Below are positions 44,579-52,692 of a DNA stretch of 64,000 nt, piece by piece. The stretch is taken from the NCBI RefSeq assembly GCF_024600715.1, contig NZ_CP102332.1, positions 1,364,001 to 1,428,000 on the forward strand, read 5' to 3'. The position numbers and the translations under genes are program-made. The notes under the pieces are model-generated. The model had not been told where the DNA came from and ran no database searches. It was given only the letters and a program-made list of their open reading frames with translations. Origin of the DNA: Streptomyces changanensis. GTDB lineage: Bacteria; Actinomycetota; Actinomycetes; Streptomycetales; Streptomycetaceae. Every line of letters starts with the position of its first letter. Position 1 is the stretch's first letter.

Positions 44579-45717
44579 GGGGCGTTCGCCTCCAGCTCGG
44601 AGAAGAGGGACAGGGTCTCGGCGCTCGCGCGGACGAGGCCGTCGACGCCCTTCACGATCCGCCGCCGGGACCCGTCGGCCGTCTCCTCGGCGTACCAGTC
44701 GGCGGCGGGCAGGGGGCGGGGGTCGGGGGCGGTGCGGACGGCCTCGACGACGCGCATGAAGGCGCCGGCCCGGTCGGGCGGGACGAGGAGTTCGTCGCCG
44801 TCCGCGAGGTGGTGGACGAGGTTCTCCAGCAGGTCGGTGCGGCCGTGCACCGTCTCGACGGGGCCGTGTCCGGCCCGCTGCAGCAGGACGCGGTCCTGCT
44901 TGTACCAGAAGGTGATGCGGCCGCGCCGCCCGTGGACGAGGACGTACGGCTCGCCGGGCTCCTCCGCGCAGAGGGTGACGGCGGCGGTGACGCGGGTGCC
45001 GCGCGCGGTGGTGACGCGCAGGCAGGAGGTGTCGTCGGCCTGGATGTCGTTGGCGCGGGCCAGTTCCAGCTCGATGTCCGCGACGTCCTCGGCGAACGGG
45101 CTGCCGTCGAGGGCCAGGGCGGTGGCGACGGCGTGGGCGAGGGGGTTGGTGAGCACCCCGTCGACCACGTCGGTGCCGCCGAGGCGCCGCTTCCCGGCCC
45201 ACGGGGCGCGCCGGAAGTACGCCTCGTCGCGGGCCCAGGCGCCGGCGGCGCCGATGCCGGTGACCTCTCCGACGGCGCCCTCGGCGACGAGTCGGGCGAT
45301 GGCGCCCAGGGCGTGCGAGCCGAGCGACTGGAAGCCGATCTGGCAGGCGGTGCCGGCGAGGCGGGCCCCGTCGCGGATGCGGTGGAACTCCGCGAAGGAC
45401 GGGGCCGGCGGCTTCTCCAGGAGGAGGTGGACGCCGCGCCGCGCCGCGGCGAGCGCGAGGTCGGCGTGGGTGGCGATGGGCGTGCAGACGACGGCGATGC
45501 GGGCGCCGGTGGCGTCGAGGAGGGCGCCGAGGTCGTCGGACTGGGCGACGCCGGGGAAGCCGTCGAGTTCGGCCGGGTCGAGCGGGCGCAGTTCGCAGAC
45601 CCCGGCGAGCCGTACGAGCCCGGCGTCGGTGAGGCGTCGGATGTTCTCCAGGTGCCAGCGGCCGTGGCCGCGGGCGCCGGCGAGGACGACGGGGAAGGGC
45701 AGTGGTCCGTGGCGCAT
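44575..45717 (-). CDS. Gfo/Idh/MocA family oxidoreductase
   Basis: 380-residue NAD(P)-dependent sugar oxidoreductase. The Rossmann start reads PFPVVLAGARGHGRWHLENI and the family Lys is in GVHLLLEKPPAPSFAEF. The C-terminal domain contains GGTDVVDGVLTNPLAHAVATAL with the catalytic-type His. It resembles dehydrogenases acting on cyclic sugars or sugar acids. ATG at 45717 is 5 bp after the MalG-like permease stop. Its tight link to DUF6807 and GH43 suggests redox modification of a liberated or unusual pectin sugar. Confidence 0.88.
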   Translation of the reverse strand: MRHGPLPFPVVLAGARGHGRWHLENIRRLTDAGLVRLAGVCELRPLDPAELDGFPGVAQSDDLGALLDATGARIAVVCTPIATHADLALAAARRGVHLLLEKPPAPSFAEFHRIRDGARLAGTACQIGFQSLGSHALGAIARLVAEGAVGEVTGIGAAGAWARDEAYFRRAPWAGKRRLGGTDVVDGVLTNPLAHAVATALALDGSPFAEDVADIELELARANDIQADDTSCLRVTTARGTRVTAAVTLCAEEPGEPYVLVHGRRGRITFWYKQDRVLLQRAGHGPVETVHGRTDLLENLVHHLADGDELLVPPDRAGAFMRVVEAVRTAPDPRPLPAADWYAEETADGSRRRIVKGVDGLVRASAETLSLFSELEANAP

Positions 45718-45722
45718 CCGTG

Positions 45723-46637
45723 TCAGCCCTTCACCGCGCCGGCACTGAAGCCGGTGATGAGCCACTTCTGGATGAACGCGAAGACGATCACGACCGGGAC
45801 GGCGGCGATGACGCCGCCCGCGGCGAGGGCTCCCAGGTCGACGCTGTCGGCGCCGATGAGGGTGTTGAGGCCGACGGGGATCGTCTGCTTGTCCTGCTCG
45901 CTGAGGAACATCAGGGCGAACAGGAAGTGGTTCCAGCTGTGGACGAAGGCGAAGGAGCCGACGGCGACGAGGCCGGGGCGCAGCAGCGGCAGGACGACCG
46001 CGCGGAAGGCGCGCATCCGGGAGCAGCCGTCGACCCAGGCGGCCTCCTCCAGGGAGACGGGCACGTTCTTGATGAAGCCGCTGATGAGGATCATCGACAG
46101 GGGCAGTTGGAAGACGGTCTCGGCGATGACGACGCTGCCGAGCGAGTTGATCATCTGGAGGTTGCGGAAGATCTCGAAGAGCGGGACGAGCATGAGCGCC
46201 CCGGGGATGAACTGGGAGCACAGCAGCGCCAGCATGAAGGCGTTCTTGATGCGGAAGTCGAACCGGGCGAGGGCGTACCCGCCGGCGAGGGCGACGGTGG
46301 TGGTGGCGACCAGGGTGGCGACGCCGACGATCATGCTGTTCTGGAAGAAGATCCCGAAGCTGCGCTCGTTCCAGACCTTCTCGAAGTGCGCGGTGGTCAC
46401 CGGCCAGGGGACGAGGGAGGTCGAGCCGGCGGGGCGCACCGCGAACAGCAGCATCCAGTAGAAGGGGACGAGCGTGAACAGCAGGTACAGCGCGAGCGGG
46501 AGGTAGATCTGCCAGCGCGGCACGTCGTCGAAGGCGCGCTCGCGCCGCGGGCGGCGGCGGGGGGTGGCCGGGGGCGCCGGCGGGTCCTGGGCGGGCACGC
46601 GTGCGGGGGTGCCCTGCTCCGCGAGTGCGGCGGTCAT
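45723..46637 (-). CDS. Carbohydrate ABC transporter permease (MalG-like)
   Basis: 304 residues with six membrane helices after a Pro/Arg-rich leader of about 45 residues. The EAA loop reads EEAAWVDGCSRMRAFRAVVLPLLRPG, where the transporter ATPase docks. Typical CUT1 MalG sequences such as FYWMLLFAVRP and SWNHFLFAL are present. ATG at 46637 overlaps the MalF-like stop by 4 bp. No ATPase gene is in this cluster; Streptomyces often use the shared ATPase MsiK. Confidence 0.93.
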   Translation of the reverse strand: MTAALAEQGTPARVPAQDPPAPPATPRRRPRRERAFDDVPRWQIYLPLALYLLFTLVPFYWMLLFAVRPAGSTSLVPWPVTTAHFEKVWNERSFGIFFQNSMIVGVATLVATTTVALAGGYALARFDFRIKNAFMLALLCSQFIPGALMLVPLFEIFRNLQMINSLGSVVIAETVFQLPLSMILISGFIKNVPVSLEEAAWVDGCSRMRAFRAVVLPLLRPGLVAVGSFAFVHSWNHFLFALMFLSEQDKQTIPVGLNTLIGADSVDLGALAAGGVIAAVPVVIVFAFIQKWLITGFSAGAVKG

Positions 46638-47572
46638 GAGCGGTCGCCTCCGAACTTGCTCAGGCGCAGATAGAGGATGGAGCAGAAGAGGAGGATCACG
46701 AACGCGACCGTGGTGAGCGCCGAGGCGTACCCGAAGTCGTGGCCCTCGATGCCGGTGTTCGCGATCATGAGGGGGAGGGTGGTGGTGACGCCGGCGGGGC
46801 CGCCGCCGGTGAGCGTGTACAGCAGGTCGACGTTGTTGAACTCCCAGACCGCGCGCAGCAGCGTGGAGAGGATGATGGCGTCCTTGAGGTGCGGCAGCGT
46901 GATGTGGAGGAACTGCCGCATCCGGTTCGCGCCGTCGACCGACGCCGCCTCGTAGAGGTCCTTCGGGATGGACTGGAGGTCGGCGAGGATGAGGATGGCG
47001 AAGAAGGGGACGCCGCGCCAGAGTTCGGCGACGACGGCGGCCCAGAAGACGGTCCCGGTGTCGGAGAGCACGGACGTGCCGTAGGTGCCGATGCCGACGT
47101 CGGCCAGGTAGCGGCTCATGCCCGTGGAGGGGTTGTAGAGCAGCATCCAGATCGTCGTGGTGAGGACGCCGGAGACGGCCCAGGGCGAGAAGACCAGGGA
47201 GCGGGCGACGGCCCGGCCGACGAAGGTCTGGTTGACGAGCAGGGCGAGGACGAGGCCGAGGGCGAGCTGGAGGCCGACCTGCACGACCACCCACTTGGCG
47301 CTGAAGGCCAGCGTGGACCAGAAGAGGGGGTCCTCGGTGAAGGCGCGGGTGTAGTTCTCGAGGCCCGCGTAGCCGTTCTTCCAGGGCTTGGTGACGTTGT
47401 AGTGCCGGAGGCTGTAGTAGAAGACGCTGAGCACCGGGTAGGCGATGAAGCCGAGCATCAGCAGGCCGGCGGGTGCGATCAGCAGGTACGGCAGGCGGCG
47501 TGGTGCGGCTCCGGTCCCCGTGCGGCGTCGGCCGGCCCGGGGTTGCTGCGCCACGGCTGCGGCGTGGGCCAT
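46634..47572 (-). CDS. Carbohydrate ABC transporter permease (MalF-like)
   Basis: 312 residues with about six membrane helices (from LPYLLIAPAGLLMLGFIAYPVL to the C-terminal VAFVILLFCSILYL). The EAA loop is YEAASVDGANRMRQFLHITLPHLKD. This is the MalF-type partner of the next gene. ATG at 47572. A 98-bp leader with a LacI-like site separates it from the dehydratase gene, so it may be the first gene of its own transcript. Confidence 0.93.
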   Translation of the reverse strand: MAHAAAVAQQPRAGRRRTGTGAAPRRLPYLLIAPAGLLMLGFIAYPVLSVFYYSLRHYNVTKPWKNGYAGLENYTRAFTEDPLFWSTLAFSAKWVVVQVGLQLALGLVLALLVNQTFVGRAVARSLVFSPWAVSGVLTTTIWMLLYNPSTGMSRYLADVGIGTYGTSVLSDTGTVFWAAVVAELWRGVPFFAILILADLQSIPKDLYEAASVDGANRMRQFLHITLPHLKDAIILSTLLRAVWEFNNVDLLYTLTGGGPAGVTTTLPLMIANTGIEGHDFGYASALTTVAFVILLFCSILYLRLSKFGGDRS

Positions 47573-47600
47573 GACATTCTCCGTTCGTCATTGCGTGGGG

Positions 47601-47634
47601 GTGAAGCGCTTTCCGGATCGCGTTCGAGATCTCG
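47601..47634. promoter_or_regulatory. LacI-like site and CGAGATCTCG palindrome upstream of the permeases
   Basis: On the - strand CCGGAAAGCGCTTCAC (47601-47616) holds GAAAGCGCTT, close to the GAAAGCGCTTTC core of Streptomyces LacI-type operators, but one arm is imperfect. Next to it lies the 10-bp perfect palindrome CGAGATCTCG (47625-47634). Confidence 0.4.
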
Positions 47635-47670
47635 GACATACGGACGGGATCCGGTCCGGGCGGGGGCGGT

Positions 47671-49428
47671 TCAGCCCGCGTACGGCTCCGGCACGTTCCC
47701 GGGCCGCGCCAGGAACGCGAAGTCGCAGCCGGTGTCGGCCTGGGTGACCTGCTCCTGGTACAGCGCGCCGTATCCCCGCTCGTACGGGTCGGGCGGCGGC
47801 GTCCAGGCGGCCCGGCGCCCGGCCAGCTCCTCGTCGTCGACGTGGAGGTGGAGGGAGCGGGCGGCCACGTCGAGCGTGATCAGGTCGCCGGTGCGGACGA
47901 GGGCGAGCGGCCCGCCGACGTACGACTCGGGTGCCACGTGCAGCACGCACGCGCCATAGCTGGTGCCGCTCATCCGGGCGTCGGAGATCCGCACCATGTC
48001 CCGCACCCCCTGCTTCAGCAGGTGGTCGGGGATGGGCAGCATGCCGTACTCGGGCATGCCGGGGCCGCCCTTGGGGCCGGCGCCGCGCAGGACGAGGACG
48101 TGGTCGGCGGTGATGCCGAGCGACGGGTCGTCGATGGTGCGCTGCATGGTCCGGTAGTCGTCGAAGACGACGGCGGGGCCGGTGTGCCGCAGCAGGTGGG
48201 GCTCGGCGGCGATGTGCTTGATGACGGCCCCGTCGGGGCAGAGGTTGCCGCGCAGGACCGCCACCCCGCCCTCCTCGGCGAGGGGCTCGTCCCGGGGCCG
48301 GATCACCGCGGGGTCGTGGACCCGGGCGCCCGCGAGCTGTTCGCGCAGGGTCGCGTGGGCGACGGTGGGCCGGTCGAGGTGGAGCAGGTCGGTGATCCGG
48401 GAGAGGAAGCCGGGCAGGCCGCCGGCGAAGTGGAAGTCCTCCATCAGGTACCGGCCGCCGGGGCGCAGGTCCGCCAGGACCGGCACGGTACGGGCGATGC
48501 GGTCGAAGTCGTCGAGGGTGAGCCGCACCCCGGACCGGCCCGCCATGGCGATCAGGTGGATCACCGCGTTGGTGGAGCCGCCCAGGCCGAGGACGGTCGT
48601 CACGGCGTCCTCGTACGCCTCCCGGGTGAGGATCCGCGACAGCCGCAGGTCCTGCCGGACCAGCTCGACGATCCGCAGGCCGGCGGCGGCGGCCATCCGG
48701 TCGTGCCCCGAGTCGACGGCCGGGATGGACGAGGCCCCGGGCACGGTGACCCCGAGCACCTCGGCGGCGGCCGTGAGCGTCGAGGCGGTGCCCATCGTCA
48801 TGCAGTGGCCGGGCGAACGGGCGAGCCCGCTCTCCAGTTCGGCCATCTCGCAGTCGCCGATGAGGCCGGCGCGCCGGTCGTCCCAGTACTTCCACATGTC
48901 CGTGCCCGAGCCGAGGACCTCGCCCCGCCAGTGGCCCGGCAGCATCGGGCCGGCCGGGACGAAGACGGTCGGCAGGTCGACGGAGGCGGCGCCCATGAGG
49001 AGCGCCGGGGTGGTCTTGTCGCAGCCGCCCATCAGCACCGCGCCGTCGACCGGGTAGGAGCGCAGCAACTCCTCCGTCTCCATGGCGAGCATGTTGCGGT
49101 AGAGCATCGGGGTGGGTTTCTGGAACGTCTCGGAGAGCGTGGAGACGGGGAACTCCAGCGGGAAGCCCCCGGCCTGCCACACCCCCCGCTTCACGGCCTG
49201 CGCCCGGTCGCGGAGGTGGACGTGGCAGGGGTTGATGTCCGACCAGGTGTTGAGAATCGCGACGACCGGCTTGCCGAGGTGTTCTTCGGGGAGGTAGCCG
49301 AGCTGCCGGGTGCGGGCGCGGTGGCTGAAGGCGCGCAGGCCGGAGGGGGCGCCGCTGCCGTACCACTGCTCGCTGCGCAGGGCGGGGGCCCGCTCCTCGC
49401 CGGCGGGCGGGGTGCTGTCGGTGCTCAT
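47671..49428 (-). CDS. IlvD/Edd family dehydratase (sugar-acid type)
   Basis: 585 residues. Fe-S ligand cysteines are Cys68 (DINPCHVHL), Cys136 (GGCDKTTP) and Cys209 (GHCMTMGTAS). The catalytic Ser is in MSGTSYGACVLHVAPE. NTWSDINPCH and SGTSYG are closer to the L-arabinonate/D-xylonate dehydratases than to true IlvD, which uses different neighbours. It probably removes water from a sugar acid to a 2-keto-3-deoxy acid. ATG at 49428 overlaps the DapA-family stop by 4 bp. The pair looks like a dehydratase plus lyase/dehydratase module for an oxidised pectin sugar, for example arabinonate or galactonate. Confidence 0.87.
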   Translation of the reverse strand: MSTDSTPPAGEERAPALRSEQWYGSGAPSGLRAFSHRARTRQLGYLPEEHLGKPVVAILNTWSDINPCHVHLRDRAQAVKRGVWQAGGFPLEFPVSTLSETFQKPTPMLYRNMLAMETEELLRSYPVDGAVLMGGCDKTTPALLMGAASVDLPTVFVPAGPMLPGHWRGEVLGSGTDMWKYWDDRRAGLIGDCEMAELESGLARSPGHCMTMGTASTLTAAAEVLGVTVPGASSIPAVDSGHDRMAAAAGLRIVELVRQDLRLSRILTREAYEDAVTTVLGLGGSTNAVIHLIAMAGRSGVRLTLDDFDRIARTVPVLADLRPGGRYLMEDFHFAGGLPGFLSRITDLLHLDRPTVAHATLREQLAGARVHDPAVIRPRDEPLAEEGGVAVLRGNLCPDGAVIKHIAAEPHLLRHTGPAVVFDDYRTMQRTIDDPSLGITADHVLVLRGAGPKGGPGMPEYGMLPIPDHLLKQGVRDMVRISDARMSGTSYGACVLHVAPESYVGGPLALVRTGDLITLDVAARSLHLHVDDEELAGRRAAWTPPPDPYERGYGALYQEQVTQADTGCDFAFLARPGNVPEPYAG

Positions 49429-50327
49429 GCGTCCCATTCCTTGACCATGTCGGCGATCTCGGCGCGGCGCGGCTCGGGCAGCAGCCGGCTCGGCGGGCGC
49501 ACGTCACGGCGGCACAGGCCGAGCGCGGCGAGGGCCTCCTTGACGACGGTGACGTTGTTCGCGGCCTGGTCGGCGGCGCGCAGGTCCTCGAAGCGGCGGA
49601 CGCGCTCCCACACGCGCAGGGCGGCCGGGTAGTCGCCCGCCCGCAGCGCCCGCAGCATCGCGAGGGAGACCTCCGGCGAGACGTTGACCAGCCCGGAGGT
49701 GAAGCCGGTGGCCCCCATCGCCCAGTACGACGGTGCGTAGAGCTCGGCGAGCCCGGCGATCCACACGAACCGGTCGAGCCCGGCGTCGCGGGCGACGGCG
49801 GCGAACCGGGCCGCGTCGGGGACGGCGTACTTGACGCCGATGACGTTGGGGCACAGCTCGCCGAGGCGGGCGATCGCCGCGCCGTCCAGCAGCGGGTTGC
49901 GCACGTACGGGACGACGCCCAGCTCGGGGACCGCGTCGGCGATCTCGCGGTGGTAGTCGACCCACCCCTCGCGGGAGACGTACGGGTGGACCGGCTGGTG
50001 GACCATGACCATGCCGGCCCCGGCGGAACGGGCGTGCCGGGCGGCGGCCGTGGCGGTCGGCACGTCGTGGCCGACGCCGACGAGGACGGCGGCGCGGTCG
50101 CCGGTCTCCTCGACGGTGAGCTCGGTGACGAGGCGGCGCTCGTCCGGCGTGAGCGTGTAGAACTCGCCGGTGTTGCCGTTCGGGGTGACGGCCCGCACGC
50201 CGCTGTCGAGCAGCCGGCGCAGCAGGGCGCGATACGTGTCCCGGTCGACGCCGCCGTCGGCGGCGAAGGGGGTCACGGGGATCGCGACGACGTCTGCGAG
50301 CGCCGCCCTCAGCGATGAGTGGTCCAT
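49425..50327 (-). CDS. DapA-family lyase/dehydratase (sugar-acid)
   Basis: 300-residue TIM-barrel Schiff-base enzyme. The Schiff-base Lys is Lys166 (NVIGVKYAVPD) and the assisting Tyr is Tyr141 (GVVPYVRNPLL). GNTGEFYTLT is the phosphate/carboxylate loop. It is a 2-keto-3-deoxy-sugar-acid aldolase or a dehydratase, not lysine-pathway DapA, judging by its partner. ATG at 50327 was chosen because the 30 codons upstream are Pro/His-rich and unlike the family. It follows the GntR gene by 112 bp. Confidence 0.85.
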   Translation of the reverse strand: MDHSSLRAALADVVAIPVTPFAADGGVDRDTYRALLRRLLDSGVRAVTPNGNTGEFYTLTPDERRLVTELTVEETGDRAAVLVGVGHDVPTATAAARHARSAGAGMVMVHQPVHPYVSREGWVDYHREIADAVPELGVVPYVRNPLLDGAAIARLGELCPNVIGVKYAVPDAARFAAVARDAGLDRFVWIAGLAELYAPSYWAMGATGFTSGLVNVSPEVSLAMLRALRAGDYPAALRVWERVRRFEDLRAADQAANNVTVVKEALAALGLCRRDVRPPSRLLPEPRRAEIADMVKEWDA

Positions 50328-50439
50328 GCGTACCGGCCTTTCCGAGCTGTCTGTCGGGGTGTCATGGGGTGGGTGTGTCACGGGTGGGGGGTGCGTGGGC
50401 TGGTGGGGCGCGCACACGCGCGGTGGGCGGGCCGGGGGG

Positions 50440-51102
50440 TCACGGCAGGTGCGGGCCCTCGCCGTCGGGGCCGCCGGGGAAGGCGCGCCGCACGAACCGG
50501 GCGATGTGCTCGCGCAGGGCCAGGGCGGCCCCGTCGGCGTCGCCGGCCAGGGCGAGGTGGAGGATGCCGCGGTGCTCCTCGGCCTCCCGCTGCCACGACG
50601 GGTCCGCGCTCCAGGCGACGGTGGAGACGAGCGCCGCCTGGTCGCGGACCTCGTCGAGCATCCGGGCCAGCAGGGGGTTGCCGCAGGGCAGGTACAGGGC
50701 CCGGTGGAACTCGCGGTTGGCCAGCGAGCGTTCGGCCTGGTCGGCGGCGACGTCCGCCTGGGCGAGCGCGTCGCCGGCGGCGTCCAGGGACGCGCGGCGG
50801 GTGATGGTGCGGCGCAGCGCCTCGGGTTCGAGGAGCAGGCGCACGTCGTAGACCTCGCGGGCCATGGCGGCGTCGACGGTGCGCACGGTGGCGCCCTTGT
50901 ACTGGCTCATGACCACCAGCCCGGTGCCGGCGAGGGTCTTGAGCGCCTCCCGCACGGGCGTCTTCGACACGCCGAACTGCGCGGCCAGTTCCGCCTCGAC
51001 CAGGGCACGGCCGGGTGGCAGTCCGCCGGTGAGGATGGCGTGCTTGATCGCCTCCAGCACGTACTGCGTACGGGAGGGGATGGGGCTGGGGGCGAAGGCC
51101 AT
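50440..51102 (-). CDS. GntR-family regulator, FadR/FCD subgroup
   Basis: 220 residues. Winged helix at about 10-75 (VLEAIKHAILTGGLPPGRALVEAELAAQFGVSKTPVREALKTLAGTGLV), FCD domain after it with HRALYLPCGNPLLARML and a late HRGILHLALAGD His typical of metal-assisted ligand binding. Such regulators usually sense organic or sugar acids. ATG at 51102 is used; an in-frame ATG four codons upstream is possible. It is first in the dehydratase/lyase cluster and probably controls itself and the downstream - strand genes. Candidate operators lie at 51108-51154. Confidence 0.93.
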   Translation of the reverse strand: MAFAPSPIPSRTQYVLEAIKHAILTGGLPPGRALVEAELAAQFGVSKTPVREALKTLAGTGLVVMSQYKGATVRTVDAAMAREVYDVRLLLEPEALRRTITRRASLDAAGDALAQADVAADQAERSLANREFHRALYLPCGNPLLARMLDEVRDQAALVSTVAWSADPSWQREAEEHRGILHLALAGDADGAALALREHIARFVRRAFPGGPDGEGPHLP

Positions 51103-51131
51103 GCGGGGTCTCATATCTCGCGTATCGCGTC

Positions 51132-51154
51132 TCATATATGACGTACGAAGTACG
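51132..51154. promoter_or_regulatory. Palindromic operator candidates of the GntR regulator
   Basis: TCATATATGA (51132-51141, perfect 10-bp palindrome) and CGTAC-GAA-GTACG (51142-51154) stand side by side just downstream of the predicted start point. The - strand word ATATGAGAC occurs twice between here and the start codon. Such AT-rich palindromes are rare in this window. Confidence 0.6.
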
Positions 51155-51163
51155 ACGGCGACG

Positions 51164-51192
51164 AACGTAGGGCGGCCCGGGGCGTTCGTCAA
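51164..51192 (-). promoter_or_regulatory. Predicted gntR promoter
   Basis: On the - strand TTGACG (51192-51187) and TACGTT (51169-51164) with a 17-bp spacer. Start of transcription would fall near 51157, at the edge of the operator palindromes. Confidence 0.6.
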
Positions 51193-51463
51193 CGCTTCTG
51201 ACAGAACTCGTCGTTGGAAAGGTCCGGACCCCCGCCGGGCGGACGCGGTCGTACGCGCGTCCCGAGCGAGCGAGGGCAGCGCCCGGGACGCGCGGGGGCG
51301 TCCCGCCGGGGCGCGCGCAGGGCCGGGGCGGCGGTGGCGGGAGGCGCGGCGTGGCACGGGAGGCGGGAGGCCGGGGCGCGGGGCCCCGGCGCGGACGCCG
51401 TGGGGCAGCGCTCGACGGCAGAGCGGCACCCGGCAGGGGGACGGACCCGGCGGCAGGGCCGCA

Positions 51464-51497
51464 GGGGGCGGCGGCCGGACCGGGGGCCGCCGCCCCC
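51464..51497. terminator. 13-bp hairpin after the TIM-barrel gene
   Basis: Arms GGGGGCGGCGGCC (51464-51476) and its complement (51485-51497), loop 8, directly beyond the - strand stop at 51502. Confidence 0.8.
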
Positions 51498-51501
51498 GGT
51501 G

Positions 51502-52692
51502 TCAGGCGGGGGTGGCCGTGAGGGCGCGCAGGGCGGACCGGACGGCGGCCAGGTCCGCGTCGGAGGCCAGGCCGGCGTGGTACAGGCGCAGTTGGTCGGC
51601 GCCCAGCTCCCGCGCGCGGGCGGCGTCGGCGGCGAGCGTGGCCGGGGAGCCCCCCATGCCGGAGACCACCGTGAAGTTGGCGGCGAGGACGGCCTCCCCG
51701 CGGGCCTGGGCGGCGAACGGGGGCAGCACCGCCTCCGCGCCGCCGCCCGTGCAGGGCAGGACGACGCCGTCCGCGACGGACAGGACGTGTCCGGGGTCCA
51801 CGCCCGGGTTGGGGCCGGTGCGGTACGGGGCGGGGTCGGCGTGCAGGAGGACCCGGAAGCCGGGGGGCGCGGCCGCCCGTACGGCCGCGACGGCCGACTC
51901 CAGGAGGGCGCGGGCGGCGCGGGCGCGCCAGGCGAGGGTGGCGTCGGCGAGGTCGGCGCCCAGCAGCTCGCGGACGGCCGGCCAGCCCGCGGCGGTCGAC
52001 CCGCCCGCGGCCCACACCGGCGCGAGCGCCCGGCGCACGGCGGCGGCGGTCGCGTCCGGGTCGAGGCCGTGGTCCGCGTACCCGTCGCGGCAGACGGCGC
52101 AGAAGCACAGCGACATCAGGTATTGGGCGGCGTCCCCGAGGGTGACGCCGGCGATCTTGTCGTGGGCGTGCAGGTGGGCCATCCCGTACCAGCCGCACGA
52201 CTCCAGTTCGGTGCCGCGCGCCCCGGGCCGCACCGCGGCCTCGGTGGCCAGGTCGACGAGGTACTCCCGCACGGCCGGCCGCGCGACGCAGGGCGCCCAC
52301 GGGTAGCGGTCGCCGTAGGCGTTGACGACGGAGGTGCCGGGGTGTTCGGCGCCGAGGCGGGAGTTGTGCGCGAGGACGACCCAGCTGTGGACGTCCAGTC
52401 CGGCGGCCTCCAGGGCCGAGGCGGCCTCCCCGTAGGCGTCGCCGGGCGCCCACTCCCCCGCCGCGTACGGCACGAGGTCGCGGCCGGCCCAGCGGGAGGG
52501 GTCGGGCGGGTAGAGGACGGCGGCGTACCCGGCGGTGACGAGGCGGTGCCGCGGGTGGCGCGGGGTGAGGGCGCGGGTGGAGTGGTACGCGGAGGCGAGG
52601 GTGACCTGCCGGACGCCGAGGTCGGCGATCCGCGCCGCCGCCTCGGGGTCGCCGACGACGTCCCAGGGGTAGAGGAAGGCGGAGGCCCTCAC
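51502..52692 (-). CDS. Putative TIM-barrel hydrolase-like protein of a uronate operon
   Basis: 396 residues; no signal peptide. The start ASAFLYPWDVVGDPEAAARIADLGVRQVTLASAYHSTRAL and later LDVHSWVVLAHNSRLG, LESCGWYGMAH and RVLLHADPAPY resemble uncharacterised TIM-barrel glycosidase-like proteins. A CxCxxC cluster (Cys196, Cys198, Cys201 in CFCAVC followed by a YADHG helix) recalls the cysteine motif of hypothetical glycosyl-hydrolase-like families. No established activity is known to me. GTG at 52692 overlaps the kdgD stop by 4 bp. It could hydrolyse or isomerise an intermediate such as the galactarolactone, but this is speculation. Confidence 0.72.
   Translation of the reverse strand: MRASAFLYPWDVVGDPEAAARIADLGVRQVTLASAYHSTRALTPRHPRHRLVTAGYAAVLYPPDPSRWAGRDLVPYAAGEWAPGDAYGEAASALEAAGLDVHSWVVLAHNSRLGAEHPGTSVVNAYGDRYPWAPCVARPAVREYLVDLATEAAVRPGARGTELESCGWYGMAHLHAHDKIAGVTLGDAAQYLMSLCFCAVCRDGYADHGLDPDATAAAVRRALAPVWAAGGSTAAGWPAVRELLGADLADATLAWRARAARALLESAVAAVRAAAPPGFRVLLHADPAPYRTGPNPGVDPGHVLSVADGVVLPCTGGGAEAVLPPFAAQARGEAVLAANFTVVSGMGGSPATLAADAARARELGADQLRLYHAGLASDADLAAVRSALRALTATPA

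Larger units (their letters stand above)
51103..51501. other. 399-bp non-coding region between gntR and the TIM-barrel gene
   Basis: The left part (51103-51195) holds the gntR promoter and operator candidates. The middle is featureless GC-rich DNA. A hairpin at 51464-51497 closes the kdgD-side operon. No gene was seen. Confidence 0.55.
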
